Of a stretch of 64,000 nt of DNA, positions 49,007 through 56,029 are shown piece by piece (the first letter of the stretch is position 1; every line of letters begins with the position of its first letter). Source of the DNA: Lewinellaceae bacterium (GTDB lineage Bacteria; Bacteroidota; Bacteroidia; Chitinophagales; Saprospiraceae). The notes under the pieces are model-generated. The model saw only the letters and a program-made list of their open reading frames with translations, was not told where the DNA came from and did no database searches. Position numbers and translations under genes: made by a program. The stretch is taken from positions 124,001-188,000 of the forward strand of contig JADJFA010000013.1 in NCBI GenBank assembly GCA_016708875.1, in the 5' to 3' direction.

Positions 49007-49328
49007 CCGTAGAAAACTCCTTCAGCACATACCCTTTGACATTCAACGCTTTAGCGCGGTTAAAAATGGAGATTTCATTGTGCATGGTGAGCAGGATGAC
49101 TTTGGTTTTTGGCTGACTTGACTGAAGTTTTTCCAACACTTCCATGCCATTCATGCCGGGCATATTGATGTCGAGGATTGCGATGTCTGGCTTGCGCTGC
49201 AGGATCATGTTGTATGCCGTGATCCCGTTGCTGCACAGATCACAAATTTGATGACCTAAACTTTCGACGTAGGTTTTGGTGCCCATGAGGGTCAGGGGAT
49301 GATCGTCGCTGATGAGGATATTGGCCAT
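48930..49328 (-). CDS. Response regulator receiver domain (truncated NarL/LuxR family)
   Basis: 132 codons. Receiver motifs are complete: acidic pair D8/D9 (SDDH), phospho-acceptor D53 (AILDINMPGMNG), T81 (LLTMHN) and K103 (YVLKEF). Intact family members are about 205-220 residues with a ~20-residue linker and a GerE-type HTH. Here residues after about 117 are frame-shifted and end at a stop while the HTH lies in the neighbouring frame. It sits downstream of the histidine kinase gene, in the same orientation, and has its own -7 element. As given it could be phosphorylated but could not bind DNA. Confidence 0.8.
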   Translation of the reverse strand: MANILISDDHPLTLMGTKTYVESLGHQICDLCSNGITAYNMILQRKPDIAILDINMPGMNGMEVLEKLQSSQPKTKVILLTMHNEISIFNRAKALNVKGYVLKEFSTDVLEDCINAWASTHFQRDRSNAVYL

Positions 49329-49347
49329 GGTAGAAAGGATTGAGCGA

Positions 49348-49355
49348 CAAAGATA
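49348..49355 (-). promoter_or_regulatory. -7 element of the response regulator promoter
   Basis: On the minus strand this reads TATCTTTG, a perfect TAnnTTTG, 20 bp before the start codon. No TTTG-type -33 element is visible at the usual distance, suggesting activator dependence. Confidence 0.6.
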
Positions 49356-49393
49356 GAAGGGTCAGTGAAGGGCTGTTAGGGAAGCGGGCAAAA

Positions 49394-49409
49394 CAGGGGG
49401 TAACCCCTA
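49394..49409 (-). promoter_or_regulatory. TAGGGG-N4-CCCCTR operator candidate of the response regulator
   Basis: The minus strand reads TAGGGGTTACCCCCTG. It lies exactly 38 nt upstream of the -7 element. The same palindrome at the same distance precedes the histidine kinase gene (52154-52169). NarL/LuxR-type regulators bind as dimers to inverted repeats, so autoregulation is plausible. Confidence 0.6.
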
Positions 49410-49460
49410 GGGCAGACGCATGAATTTTAAGAAGTGATATTTAAGAAATGCAGATTTTTC

Positions 49461-49612
49461 TTGATTGACGAATGAAGAATGCATGAATGATGATTGTTGA
49501 GATTGAGGTTTGATTTTAGATTGCCGAGGTTCCGCTCAATCATCCATCCTAATTTCACCAATAGCCCATCACTCAACAATCATCATTCATGTATTCGTCA
49601 TTCGTCAATCAA
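49461..49612. repeat. 152-bp element with 41-bp inverted terminal arms (MITE-like)
   Basis: The left arm 49461-49501 (starting TTGATTGACGAATGA) and the right arm 49572-49612 are reverse complements at 39 of 41 positions. They enclose a 70-bp spacer with no coding content. It sits between the kinase stop and the regulator promoter. No obvious target-site duplication was found. It could be a MITE-like insertion or an unusually long terminator-type hairpin for the kinase transcript. Confidence 0.65.
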
Positions 49613-49627
49613 AATCCACCCCTTTCT

Positions 49628-50401
49628 CTAGTGGATTGTTAGAACAATCGTGGTCCCTCCATCCCCCGACCGAATCTCCGCTTTCCCGCCAAGAGCTTTC
49701 GCCCGCTGAAGAATACTGTGCAGGCCAAAAGCCTTTCCGCCAGCCAGCGCTTTTTCTACATCAAAACCTTTTCCATTGTCCTGAATTTCAAGCCGAAGTG
49801 TATTGCCTGAAGATTTGATCTGCACTTTTACGGCTTCGGCTTTGGAGTATTTTAGGGCATTGGTCAGGCCTTCTTGTACGATGCGGAACAGTTGTAATTC
49901 TGCCGTTTTGGACAGCGTATTCTTATACTTGATGTCGTGCGAAACATACATGGTTTCGTGCAGCATAAACTGTTCGCAGAGGGTTTCGAGGCTTAGGCCC
50001 AATCCGATTTTGTCCAGCATGACCGGATGCAGGTTGCGGCTGATCTGGCGGATACCGTTGATGATGCCGTCAATTTTGTCGCCGACTTCCGGCCCGGTGA
50101 TTTCTTTTCGGATGCTTTGTTTGAGCAGGAGCAGATCGTGGCTAACACTGTCATGCAGGTCAATGGCGATGCGGCCCCGGTCGTCTTCCACGTGTTCGAG
50201 GAGTTGACGGGTAAATTGGGCCTGATTGGCGGCTTCTTTTTTGGCTTGCCTTTGTCTGATCCACCAGTAAAATGCGGCGAAAGCGAGCAATATGGCACTG
50301 ATACTTGCAATCAAAAAGCCGATCAGCGCATTTTTTTCGGCCAGGGTTTTAAGTTGCAAGGCTTTTTCCTGGAGTAAGGCGCCGAGTTGGACTTCCTGCA
50401 A
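49628..50401 (-). CDS. Histidine kinase, membrane and catalytic piece
   Basis: The frame is open from about 50658, and the ATG at 50401 is internal. It contains a transmembrane helix (LIGFLIASISAILLAFAAFYWW). The H-box IAIDLHDSVSHDLLLLKQ is of the HisKA_3 type, with His in LHD as phosphorylation site. The N-box is IVQEGLTNALKYSK, the G1 box is IQDNGKGFD, and the G2-like end is FGLHSILQRAKALGGKAEI. All catalytic motifs are present, so this half is not degenerate in itself. Confidence 0.85.
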   Translation of the reverse strand: MQEVQLGALLQEKALQLKTLAEKNALIGFLIASISAILLAFAAFYWWIRQRQAKKEAANQAQFTRQLLEHVEDDRGRIAIDLHDSVSHDLLLLKQSIRKEITGPEVGDKIDGIINGIRQISRNLHPVMLDKIGLGLSLETLCEQFMLHETMYVSHDIKYKNTLSKTAELQLFRIVQEGLTNALKYSKAEAVKVQIKSSGNTLRLEIQDNGKGFDVEKALAGGKAFGLHSILQRAKALGGKAEIRSGDGGTTIVLTIH

Positions 50402-50604
50402 TTGTTTATCTATTTCAGCCAGACTGAGTTGTTGTTGTTTCTCCTGTTTTTCGGCTTTTTCTTTGAGGTAAGCGAGGCGCTGGAGGTCTTTTTCTTGGTT
50501 GCTCAGGGCGAGGGATTGATCGCGGAGGGTGAGGGTTTGTTGTTGTTGGAGCGACAGGAGTTTTTGTTTTTCGAGTTGTTCCTGAGTGAGTTGTTGTTCA
50601 AATT

Positions 50605-52032
50605 TTAAAGCAGCTTCTTTTTGGTCGAACTCGAATTGGATTTCTTTTCGGGTGATTTGTTTTTGATGTCTTCTCCTAAAATACTGTCGTTTAACGTTAC
50701 GTAGTTCTTAAATGCATTATACGCTTTTAAATAGTCTCCGTTTTTTTCATAGAATTTGCTCATTTGACGCCATATGGTGGATGTCTGCAATGTTTGTCCA
50801 ACTTCTTTTGACAGTTTAAGGCCTTTTAAATAAAATGATTCAGCCAATAGATAGCGATTCTCTACGGATATGCCCGCTTCCACCAACACAGAATCAGGTG
50901 CATCCGCGTGCATATCGCCAATTTTTAGATAATTCGACGTCAATGTGGGATGATTACCCAGTTTATCTCCAATGGCTAAAGACTTTTGAAAATAGTCAAG
51001 CGCAAGGCGAAAATCCTTCAATTCGGTATAAACGGCGCCAAAAGCATCATAGCAATATGCGAGGGCGTTTTCATCCTTAGTCTCCATAACTATCGGAAGG
51101 GCTTCTCTTAAGTATGAAAGGCAGGTTTCATAATTTTTCATTACCGAATATGAATTCCCAATGTTTATGCAAGCTTCAGCATAAAATACTTTATTGCCAG
51201 TTTTTTTATAGATATTCAGGGCTTTTTGATAATATTCTATGGACTTTTCGTGATCGTTCAGATAGTTGTAGGTTACGCCAAGACTAAGATAAAGATCGCC
51301 TTCACGAGCAATCAGGCCATTCTTTTGGTAGTACTCCAACGCTTGTTGAAAGAGCGACAAAGCATTGGAGTAATCGCCCATTAAATTCAATGTATTGCCC
51401 TTGTTTCGGAGTACATTGGCTCTTGCAGACATATTTCCAACTTTTTCAAGAATAGCAATGGCCTGATCAAAGCAACTAATGGCTTTCGGAAAGTCTAATA
51501 ACTGTTGACTGACATTACCCATATTCCCTATTGCATTCCCGGCCCCGCCAATATCTCCCAGGGATGTTTTTTTTATATACGCCTGCTCAAAGTACTTATA
51601 GGCATTCTGAAGATCATGCTTATAATAATATTGAACGCCAATATTATTGACAATATCTGACTCAATTTTTTCGGCATTTTTAATTGTTTTACATAATTGC
51701 AGCGCTTCTTCCAGTGTTAAAAGAGCATCATCATATGCTCCTGTTGCGGATTGTTGGACGCCTTTTATTCTTAGTGAATGGGCAATAAAAAAAGGCTGAT
51801 TTAGTCTCTTGGCTATGCCAACAGCTTCGCCAGCTGCAACAAGGCCTTTAGAAGGGTTGGATTTCTGATACTCATTTGCAATTTGCAGGAGCATCTTAAT
51901 CTTTACAGTATCTTCCTTGGTGTAGGCATTGCAGGTAGACACAAGGCTGTCCAAAGGCGTGCCTGCCTGGCCTAAAAGGGTTGCGGTACCCAGGCAGATA
52001 AAAAACAAAAGGAGGAAGTAAAGTCGAAGCAT
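50605..52032 (-). CDS. Histidine kinase, TPR sensor piece
   Basis: The secreted sensor half. After the signal peptide come about nine TPR units with the usual pattern, such as AIGNMGNVSQQLLDFPKAIS, LYLSLGVTYNYLNDHEKSIE and EACINIGNSYSVMKNYETCL. The in-frame end (NKSPEKKSNSSSTKKKLL) is out of register: the other frame reads KQITRKEIQFEFDQKEAAL, which continues smoothly into the coiled coil. The TPR part is expected in the periplasm; its ligand is unknown. Confidence 0.82.
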   Translation of the reverse strand: MLRLYFLLLFFICLGTATLLGQAGTPLDSLVSTCNAYTKEDTVKIKMLLQIANEYQKSNPSKGLVAAGEAVGIAKRLNQPFFIAHSLRIKGVQQSATGAYDDALLTLEEALQLCKTIKNAEKIESDIVNNIGVQYYYKHDLQNAYKYFEQAYIKKTSLGDIGGAGNAIGNMGNVSQQLLDFPKAISCFDQAIAILEKVGNMSARANVLRNKGNTLNLMGDYSNALSLFQQALEYYQKNGLIAREGDLYLSLGVTYNYLNDHEKSIEYYQKALNIYKKTGNKVFYAEACINIGNSYSVMKNYETCLSYLREALPIVMETKDENALAYCYDAFGAVYTELKDFRLALDYFQKSLAIGDKLGNHPTLTSNYLKIGDMHADAPDSVLVEAGISVENRYLLAESFYLKGLKLSKEVGQTLQTSTIWRQMSKFYEKNGDYLKAYNAFKNYVTLNDSILGEDIKNKSPEKKSNSSSTKKKLL

Positions 52033-52107
52033 ATTTAGCGGTAGGAAAGTAAAGGATGGAGTTGACAAGCCAATCATAAGTCGTCAATCAAATTCCCCCA
52101 TCCCCGG

Positions 52108-52115
52108 CAAAGATA
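52108..52115 (-). promoter_or_regulatory. -7 element of the histidine kinase promoter
   Basis: The minus strand reads TATCTTTG, identical to the response regulator's -7 element. It lies 76 bp before the chosen start codon (31 bp before the alternative). No -33 TTTG is seen. Confidence 0.6.
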
Positions 52116-52153
52116 TACGCCGTCCAGCCTCCCTAATCCCCTTTCCCCAAATC

Positions 52154-52169
52154 TAGGGGCTAACCCCTA
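52154..52169. promoter_or_regulatory. TAGGGG-N4-CCCCTA operator candidate between divergent genes
   Basis: A perfect inverted repeat, TAGGGG-CTAA-CCCCTA. It lies 38 nt from the kinase -7 element on the minus strand and 24 nt from a -7 element for the divergent third adhesin on the plus strand. It could therefore control both. Confidence 0.6.
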
Positions 52170-52193
52170 TACCATATCCCTTTTTTTCGCTAT

Positions 52194-52201
52194 TACCTTT
52201 G
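52194..52201 (+). promoter_or_regulatory. -7 element of the third adhesin promoter
   Basis: TACCTTTG is a perfect TAnnTTTG match. The -33 position holds the end of the TAGGGG palindrome region rather than TTTG. The following leader of about 170 nt contains a CATGCAAGC...GCTTTTGCATG hairpin (about 52242-52268) and no gene. Confidence 0.5.
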
Positions 52202-52375
52202 CCACGGTTCCCAACCAACGGAATTAATGCTCATTACCTGCCATGCAAGCTCCACGGGCTTTTGCATGCTAGCCAATGCTTTGTTGATTGCCAGCTACAC
52301 AGCTCGACGATAGTACTTGTTCGACCTGCATTCCATTCATTTCAATACATCTGACACATCAAATTTTACTCAACA

Positions 52376-53797
52376 ATGAAAAAAATAACTTACTTTCTTT
52401 TACTCCTGGCGGTATGCTTTTGTGGCCTTGCCGTTCAAGCGAAAAGTGTAGGCGGCCCCGAAACTCCGCCCGAACACCAGCAGCACGGTGGCGCGGGAGG
52501 CGATGCCTTCTCCCGTTGGGTACTGGGAGAGCCTGGCGCGCCGCCAGCACAAGCGCCAACCACCGTTTGTATCAACGAAATTGATTCAGATACGCCGGGT
52601 ATTGATGAGGCAGAATTTATTGAACTTTCAGGCACGCCCAATGGCGCACTGGACCACTTCGTCGTGGTGTTATTCAATGGCGCAAATGATCTATCCTATC
52701 GTGCCTACGATCTCGATGGCTTTTCATTGGATGCCAACGGTTTTTTCTTAATTGGCAATTCCGGTGTTGCTGGAGTGGATCTTGTTATCCCCAATAATAC
52801 CATTCAAAACGGCGCGGATGCCGTGGCCATTTACGATACCTCATCTTTCGTCATCCTATCCTTCACTACAACCGTCAACCTGGTGGATGCGATTGTATAT
52901 GACACGGATAACGCTGATGACAATGGACTGCTTAACGGCTTGGGACAATCAGTACAATACAATGAAAACGAGAATGGCCTGGCCGAAACCGAGTCGGTTT
53001 CCCGGAGCACGGACTGTGGCTCCACGATTGTCACCCAGAACCCTACGCCGGATGCTTCGAATGGTATGAGCAATTGTCCGAACTTCTCAGGTGCTCCGGA
53101 CAATGTGTCCATCACCGACAGTTCTTGTGACCCCAGTTGTGTCGAAGCTGGCGGTCTGATTACTGCACCACCGGGCTCTCCTTGTCCTACCGGTTCCACT
53201 TTGCAATATCAGGTCAATAGCGGTTCATGGAGTAGCACCTTGCCCATTTATGACCAGGATGGACCAACTCAAAGCATCAAAACCCGCTGCTCCTGCGATG
53301 CGGATAACACGATGAATAGCCCGGAGTCTGTAGAAGTAACCACGATGCCAGTGAATTGTACAGATACTACACTGCCCATGATCACTTGTCCGGGGAATAT
53401 CCCGGTGGCCAATACTCCAGGACTTTGCAGTGCAGTTGTGAGCTACACAACTCCGGTAGGCACGGACAATTGCTCGGGCGCTACGACGATCCAAACGCTT
53501 GGTTTGCCATCGGGCGCTACCTATCCGGTGGGTGCAACGACCAATATATTTAAAGTGACAGACGGATCAGGTAACACAGCCACCTGTGCCTTCGCAGTGT
53601 CAGTAACGGACACTGAATTGCCCACAATCACTTGTCCGGGAACATCCCGGTGGCCAATACTCAGGACTTTGCAGTGCAGTTGTGAGCTACACAACTCCGG
53701 TAGGCACGGACAATTGCTCAGGCGCTACGACGATCCAAACGCTTGGTTTGCCATCGGGCGCTACCTATCCTGTGGGTGCAACGACCAATATATTTAA
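52376..53797 (+). CDS. Third adhesin, N-terminal piece (signal peptide, lamin-tail domain, first HYR repeats)
   Basis: MKKITYFLLLLAVCFCGLAVQA is a clear signal peptide. Residues of about 62-238 form a lamin-tail domain (VCINEIDSDTPGIDEAEFIELSG ... GFFLIGNSG ... ADAVAIYD), common in secreted bacterial proteins. A Cys-rich stretch (SITDSSCDPSCVEAGG) leads to the first HYR repeats (LPMITCPGNIPVANTPGLCSA). The authentic frame ends near 53640, where one G is missing from CCGGGGAAC. Confidence 0.85.
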   Translation: MKKITYFLLLLAVCFCGLAVQAKSVGGPETPPEHQQHGGAGGDAFSRWVLGEPGAPPAQAPTTVCINEIDSDTPGIDEAEFIELSGTPNGALDHFVVVLFNGANDLSYRAYDLDGFSLDANGFFLIGNSGVAGVDLVIPNNTIQNGADAVAIYDTSSFVILSFTTTVNLVDAIVYDTDNADDNGLLNGLGQSVQYNENENGLAETESVSRSTDCGSTIVTQNPTPDASNGMSNCPNFSGAPDNVSITDSSCDPSCVEAGGLITAPPGSPCPTGSTLQYQVNSGSWSSTLPIYDQDGPTQSIKTRCSCDADNTMNSPESVEVTTMPVNCTDTTLPMITCPGNIPVANTPGLCSAVVSYTTPVGTDNCSGATTIQTLGLPSGATYPVGATTNIFKVTDGSGNTATCAFAVSVTDTELPTITCPGTSRWPILRTLQCSCELHNSGRHGQLLRRYDDPNAWFAIGRYLSCGCNDQYI

Positions 53798-55538
53798 AGT
53801 GACAGACGGATCAGGTAACACAGCCACCTGTGCCTTCGCAGTGTCAGTAACGGACACTGAATTGCCCACAATCACTTGCCCGGGGAACATCCCGGTGGCC
53901 AATACCCCAGGACTTTGCAGTGCAGTTGTGAGTTACTCAACTCCTGTGGGCACGGACAATTGCTCGGGCGCTACGACGATCCAAACGCTTGGTTTGCCAT
54001 CGGGCGCTACCTATCCTGTGGGTGCAACGACCAATATATTTAAAGTGACAGACGGATCAGGTAACACAGCCACCTGTGCCTTCGCAGTGTCAGTAACGGA
54101 CACTGAATTGCCCACAATCACTTGCCCGGGGAACATCCCGGTGGCCAATACTCCAGGACTTTGCAGTGCAGTTGTGAGCTACACAACTCCGGTAGGCACG
54201 GACAATTGCTCGGGCGCTACGACGATCCAAACGCTTGGTTTGCCATCGGGCGCTACCTATCCTGTGGGTGCAACGACCAATATATTTAAAGTGACAGACG
54301 GATCAGGTAACACAGCCACCTGCGCCTTCGCAGTGTCAGTAACGGACACTGAATTGCCCACAATCACTTGCCCGGGGAACATCCCGGTGGCCAATACTCC
54401 AGGACTTTGCAGTGCAGTTGTGAGCTACACAACTCCGGTAGGCACGGACAATTGCTCGGGCGCTACGACGATCCAAACGCTTGGTTTGCCATCGGGCGCT
54501 ACCTATCCTGTGGGTGCAACGACCAATATATTTAAAGTGACAGACGGATCAGGTAACACAGCCACCTGTGCCTTCGCAGTGTCAGTAACGGACACTGAAT
54601 TGCCCACGATCACTTGTCCGGGGAACATCCCGGTGGCCAATACTCCAGGACTTTGCAGTGCAGTTGTGAGTTACTCAACTCCGGTAGGCACGGACAATTG
54701 CTCGGGCGCTACGACGATCCAAACGCTTGGTTTGCCATCGGGCGCTACCTATCCAGTGGGTGCAACGACCAATATATTTAAAGTGACAGACGGATCAGGT
54801 AACACAGCCACCTGCGCCTTCGCAGTGTCAGTAACGGACACTGAATTGCCCACGATCACTTGTCCGGGTAACATCTCAGTGACCAATACAACAGGACTTT
54901 GCAGTGCAATCGTGAGTTACTCAACTCCGGTAGGCACAGACAATTGCTCGGGGCCAACGACAACTCAAACGGCGGGTTTGCCTTCGGGGTCTTCCTTTCC
55001 GGTGGGCCAAACCACCAATACTTTTAAAGCAACTGACGGAACGGGCAACACGAATTATTGTGCTTTCACGATAACCGTAAGCGACGCCCAATTACCAACG
55101 ATCAGCTGCCCTGGCAACATTTCAGTTAACAACACGCCGGGTCTATGTTCTGCTGTGGTGAGCTACAGCCCTCCTGTTGGTGCGGACAATTGCTCCGGTC
55201 AAACGACGACCCAAACCTCGGGCTTGCCTACAGGTTCTTCCTTCCCTGTTGGCGCAACGACGAATACTTTCCGGGTAACGGATGCTGCGGGCAACTCGGC
55301 CACTTGTGCTTTCACGGTAACCGTAAGCGACGCCCAATTACCAACAATCAGCTGCCCTGGCAACATTTCAGTCAACAACACGCCGGGTCTATGTTCTGCT
55401 GTGGTGGGGGGGTCGGTGGGAGTTACAGCCCTCCGGTTGGTACGGACAACTGCTCCGGTCAAACGACGACCCAAACCTCGGGGTTGCCCACAGGATCTTC
55501 CTTCCCTGTTGGCGCAACGACGAACACTTTCCGGGTAA
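53682..55538 (+). CDS. Third adhesin, central HYR-repeat piece
   Basis: Six to seven HYR repeats in one frame from about 53676 to 55406. Consensus features are TITCPGNIPVANTPGLCSAV, VGTDNCSGATTIQTLGLPSG and VGATTNIFKVTDGSGNTATC. Later copies change to ISVNNTPGLCSAVVSYSPPVG. HYR domains are Ig-like adhesion modules with conserved cysteines. The given ATG is internal, and the tail after 55406 is out of frame. Confidence 0.8.
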   Translation: MSYTTPVGTDNCSGATTIQTLGLPSGATYPVGATTNIFKVTDGSGNTATCAFAVSVTDTELPTITCPGNIPVANTPGLCSAVVSYSTPVGTDNCSGATTIQTLGLPSGATYPVGATTNIFKVTDGSGNTATCAFAVSVTDTELPTITCPGNIPVANTPGLCSAVVSYTTPVGTDNCSGATTIQTLGLPSGATYPVGATTNIFKVTDGSGNTATCAFAVSVTDTELPTITCPGNIPVANTPGLCSAVVSYTTPVGTDNCSGATTIQTLGLPSGATYPVGATTNIFKVTDGSGNTATCAFAVSVTDTELPTITCPGNIPVANTPGLCSAVVSYSTPVGTDNCSGATTIQTLGLPSGATYPVGATTNIFKVTDGSGNTATCAFAVSVTDTELPTITCPGNISVTNTTGLCSAIVSYSTPVGTDNCSGPTTTQTAGLPSGSSFPVGQTTNTFKATDGTGNTNYCAFTITVSDAQLPTISCPGNISVNNTPGLCSAVVSYSPPVGADNCSGQTTTQTSGLPTGSSFPVGATTNTFRVTDAAGNSATCAFTVTVSDAQLPTISCPGNISVNNTPGLCSAVVGGSVGVTALRLVRTTAPVKRRPKPRGCPQDLPSLLAQRRTLSG

Positions 55539-56029
55539 CGGATGCTGCGGGCAACTCGGTCACTTGTGCTTTCACGGTAACCGTAAGCGACGCCCAACTA
55601 CCAACGATCAGCTGCCCTGGCAACATTTCAGTTAACAACACGCCGGGCCTGTGTTCGGCTGCGGTGAGTTACAGCCCCCCTGTTGGCGCGGACAACTGCT
55701 CCGGTCAAACGACGACCCAAACCTCGGGCTTGCCCACCGGTTCTTCCTTTCCGGTCGGCGCAACGACGAATACTTTCCGGGTAACGGATGCTGCGGGCAA
55801 CTCGGCCACTTGTGCTTTCACGGTAACCGTAAGCGACGCCCAATTACCAACGATCAGCTGCCCTGGCAACATTTCAGTTAGCAATACACCGGGCCTGTGT
55901 TCTGCTGTGGTGAGCTACAGCCCCCTGTTGGCGCGGACAACTGCTCGGGTCAAACGACGACCCAAACCTCGGGCTTGCCCACCGGTTCTTCCTTCCCGGT
56001 CGGCGCAACCACGAATGCTTTCCGGGTAA
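55145..56029 (+). CDS. Third adhesin, HYR-repeat piece after the 14-bp insertion
   Basis: The authentic frame runs from 55421 to about 55921 and holds two HYR repeats (SYSPPVGTDNCSGQTTTQTS, VGATTNTFRVTDAAGNSVTC). The upstream part of this frame is an out-of-register reading of repeats already encoded in the previous frame and has no meaning. The frame ends when a C is lost from the run before TGTTGGCGCGG. Confidence 0.65.
   Translation: MFCCGELQPSCWCGQLLRSNDDPNLGLAYRFFLPCWRNDEYFPGNGCCGQLGHLCFHGNRKRRPITNNQLPWQHFSQQHAGSMFCCGGGVGGSYSPPVGTDNCSGQTTTQTSGLPTGSSFPVGATTNTFRVTDAAGNSVTCAFTVTVSDAQLPTISCPGNISVNNTPGLCSAAVSYSPPVGADNCSGQTTTQTSGLPTGSSFPVGATTNTFRVTDAAGNSATCAFTVTVSDAQLPTISCPGNISVSNTPGLCSAVVSYSPLLARTTARVKRRPKPRACPPVLPSRSAQPRMLSG

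Larger units (their letters stand above)
49628..52032 (-). pseudogene. TPR sensor histidine kinase (NarX/HisKA_3 type), frameshifted
   Basis: The gene reads as one 801-residue kinase if one base is added to the T5 run at 50660-50664 (A5 in the coding strand). Start chosen at ATG 52032, where the signal peptide MLRLYFLLLFFICLGTATLLGQ begins; an upstream ATG at 52077 is possible. Order: signal peptide, TPR repeats, coiled coil, transmembrane helix, HisKA_3 dimerisation/phosphorylation region, HATPase_c. It precedes the response regulator in the same orientation, forming a two-component pair. A single homopolymer indel is a typical sequencing fault, but the partner gene is also damaged, so real decay is possible. 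Confidence 0.8.
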
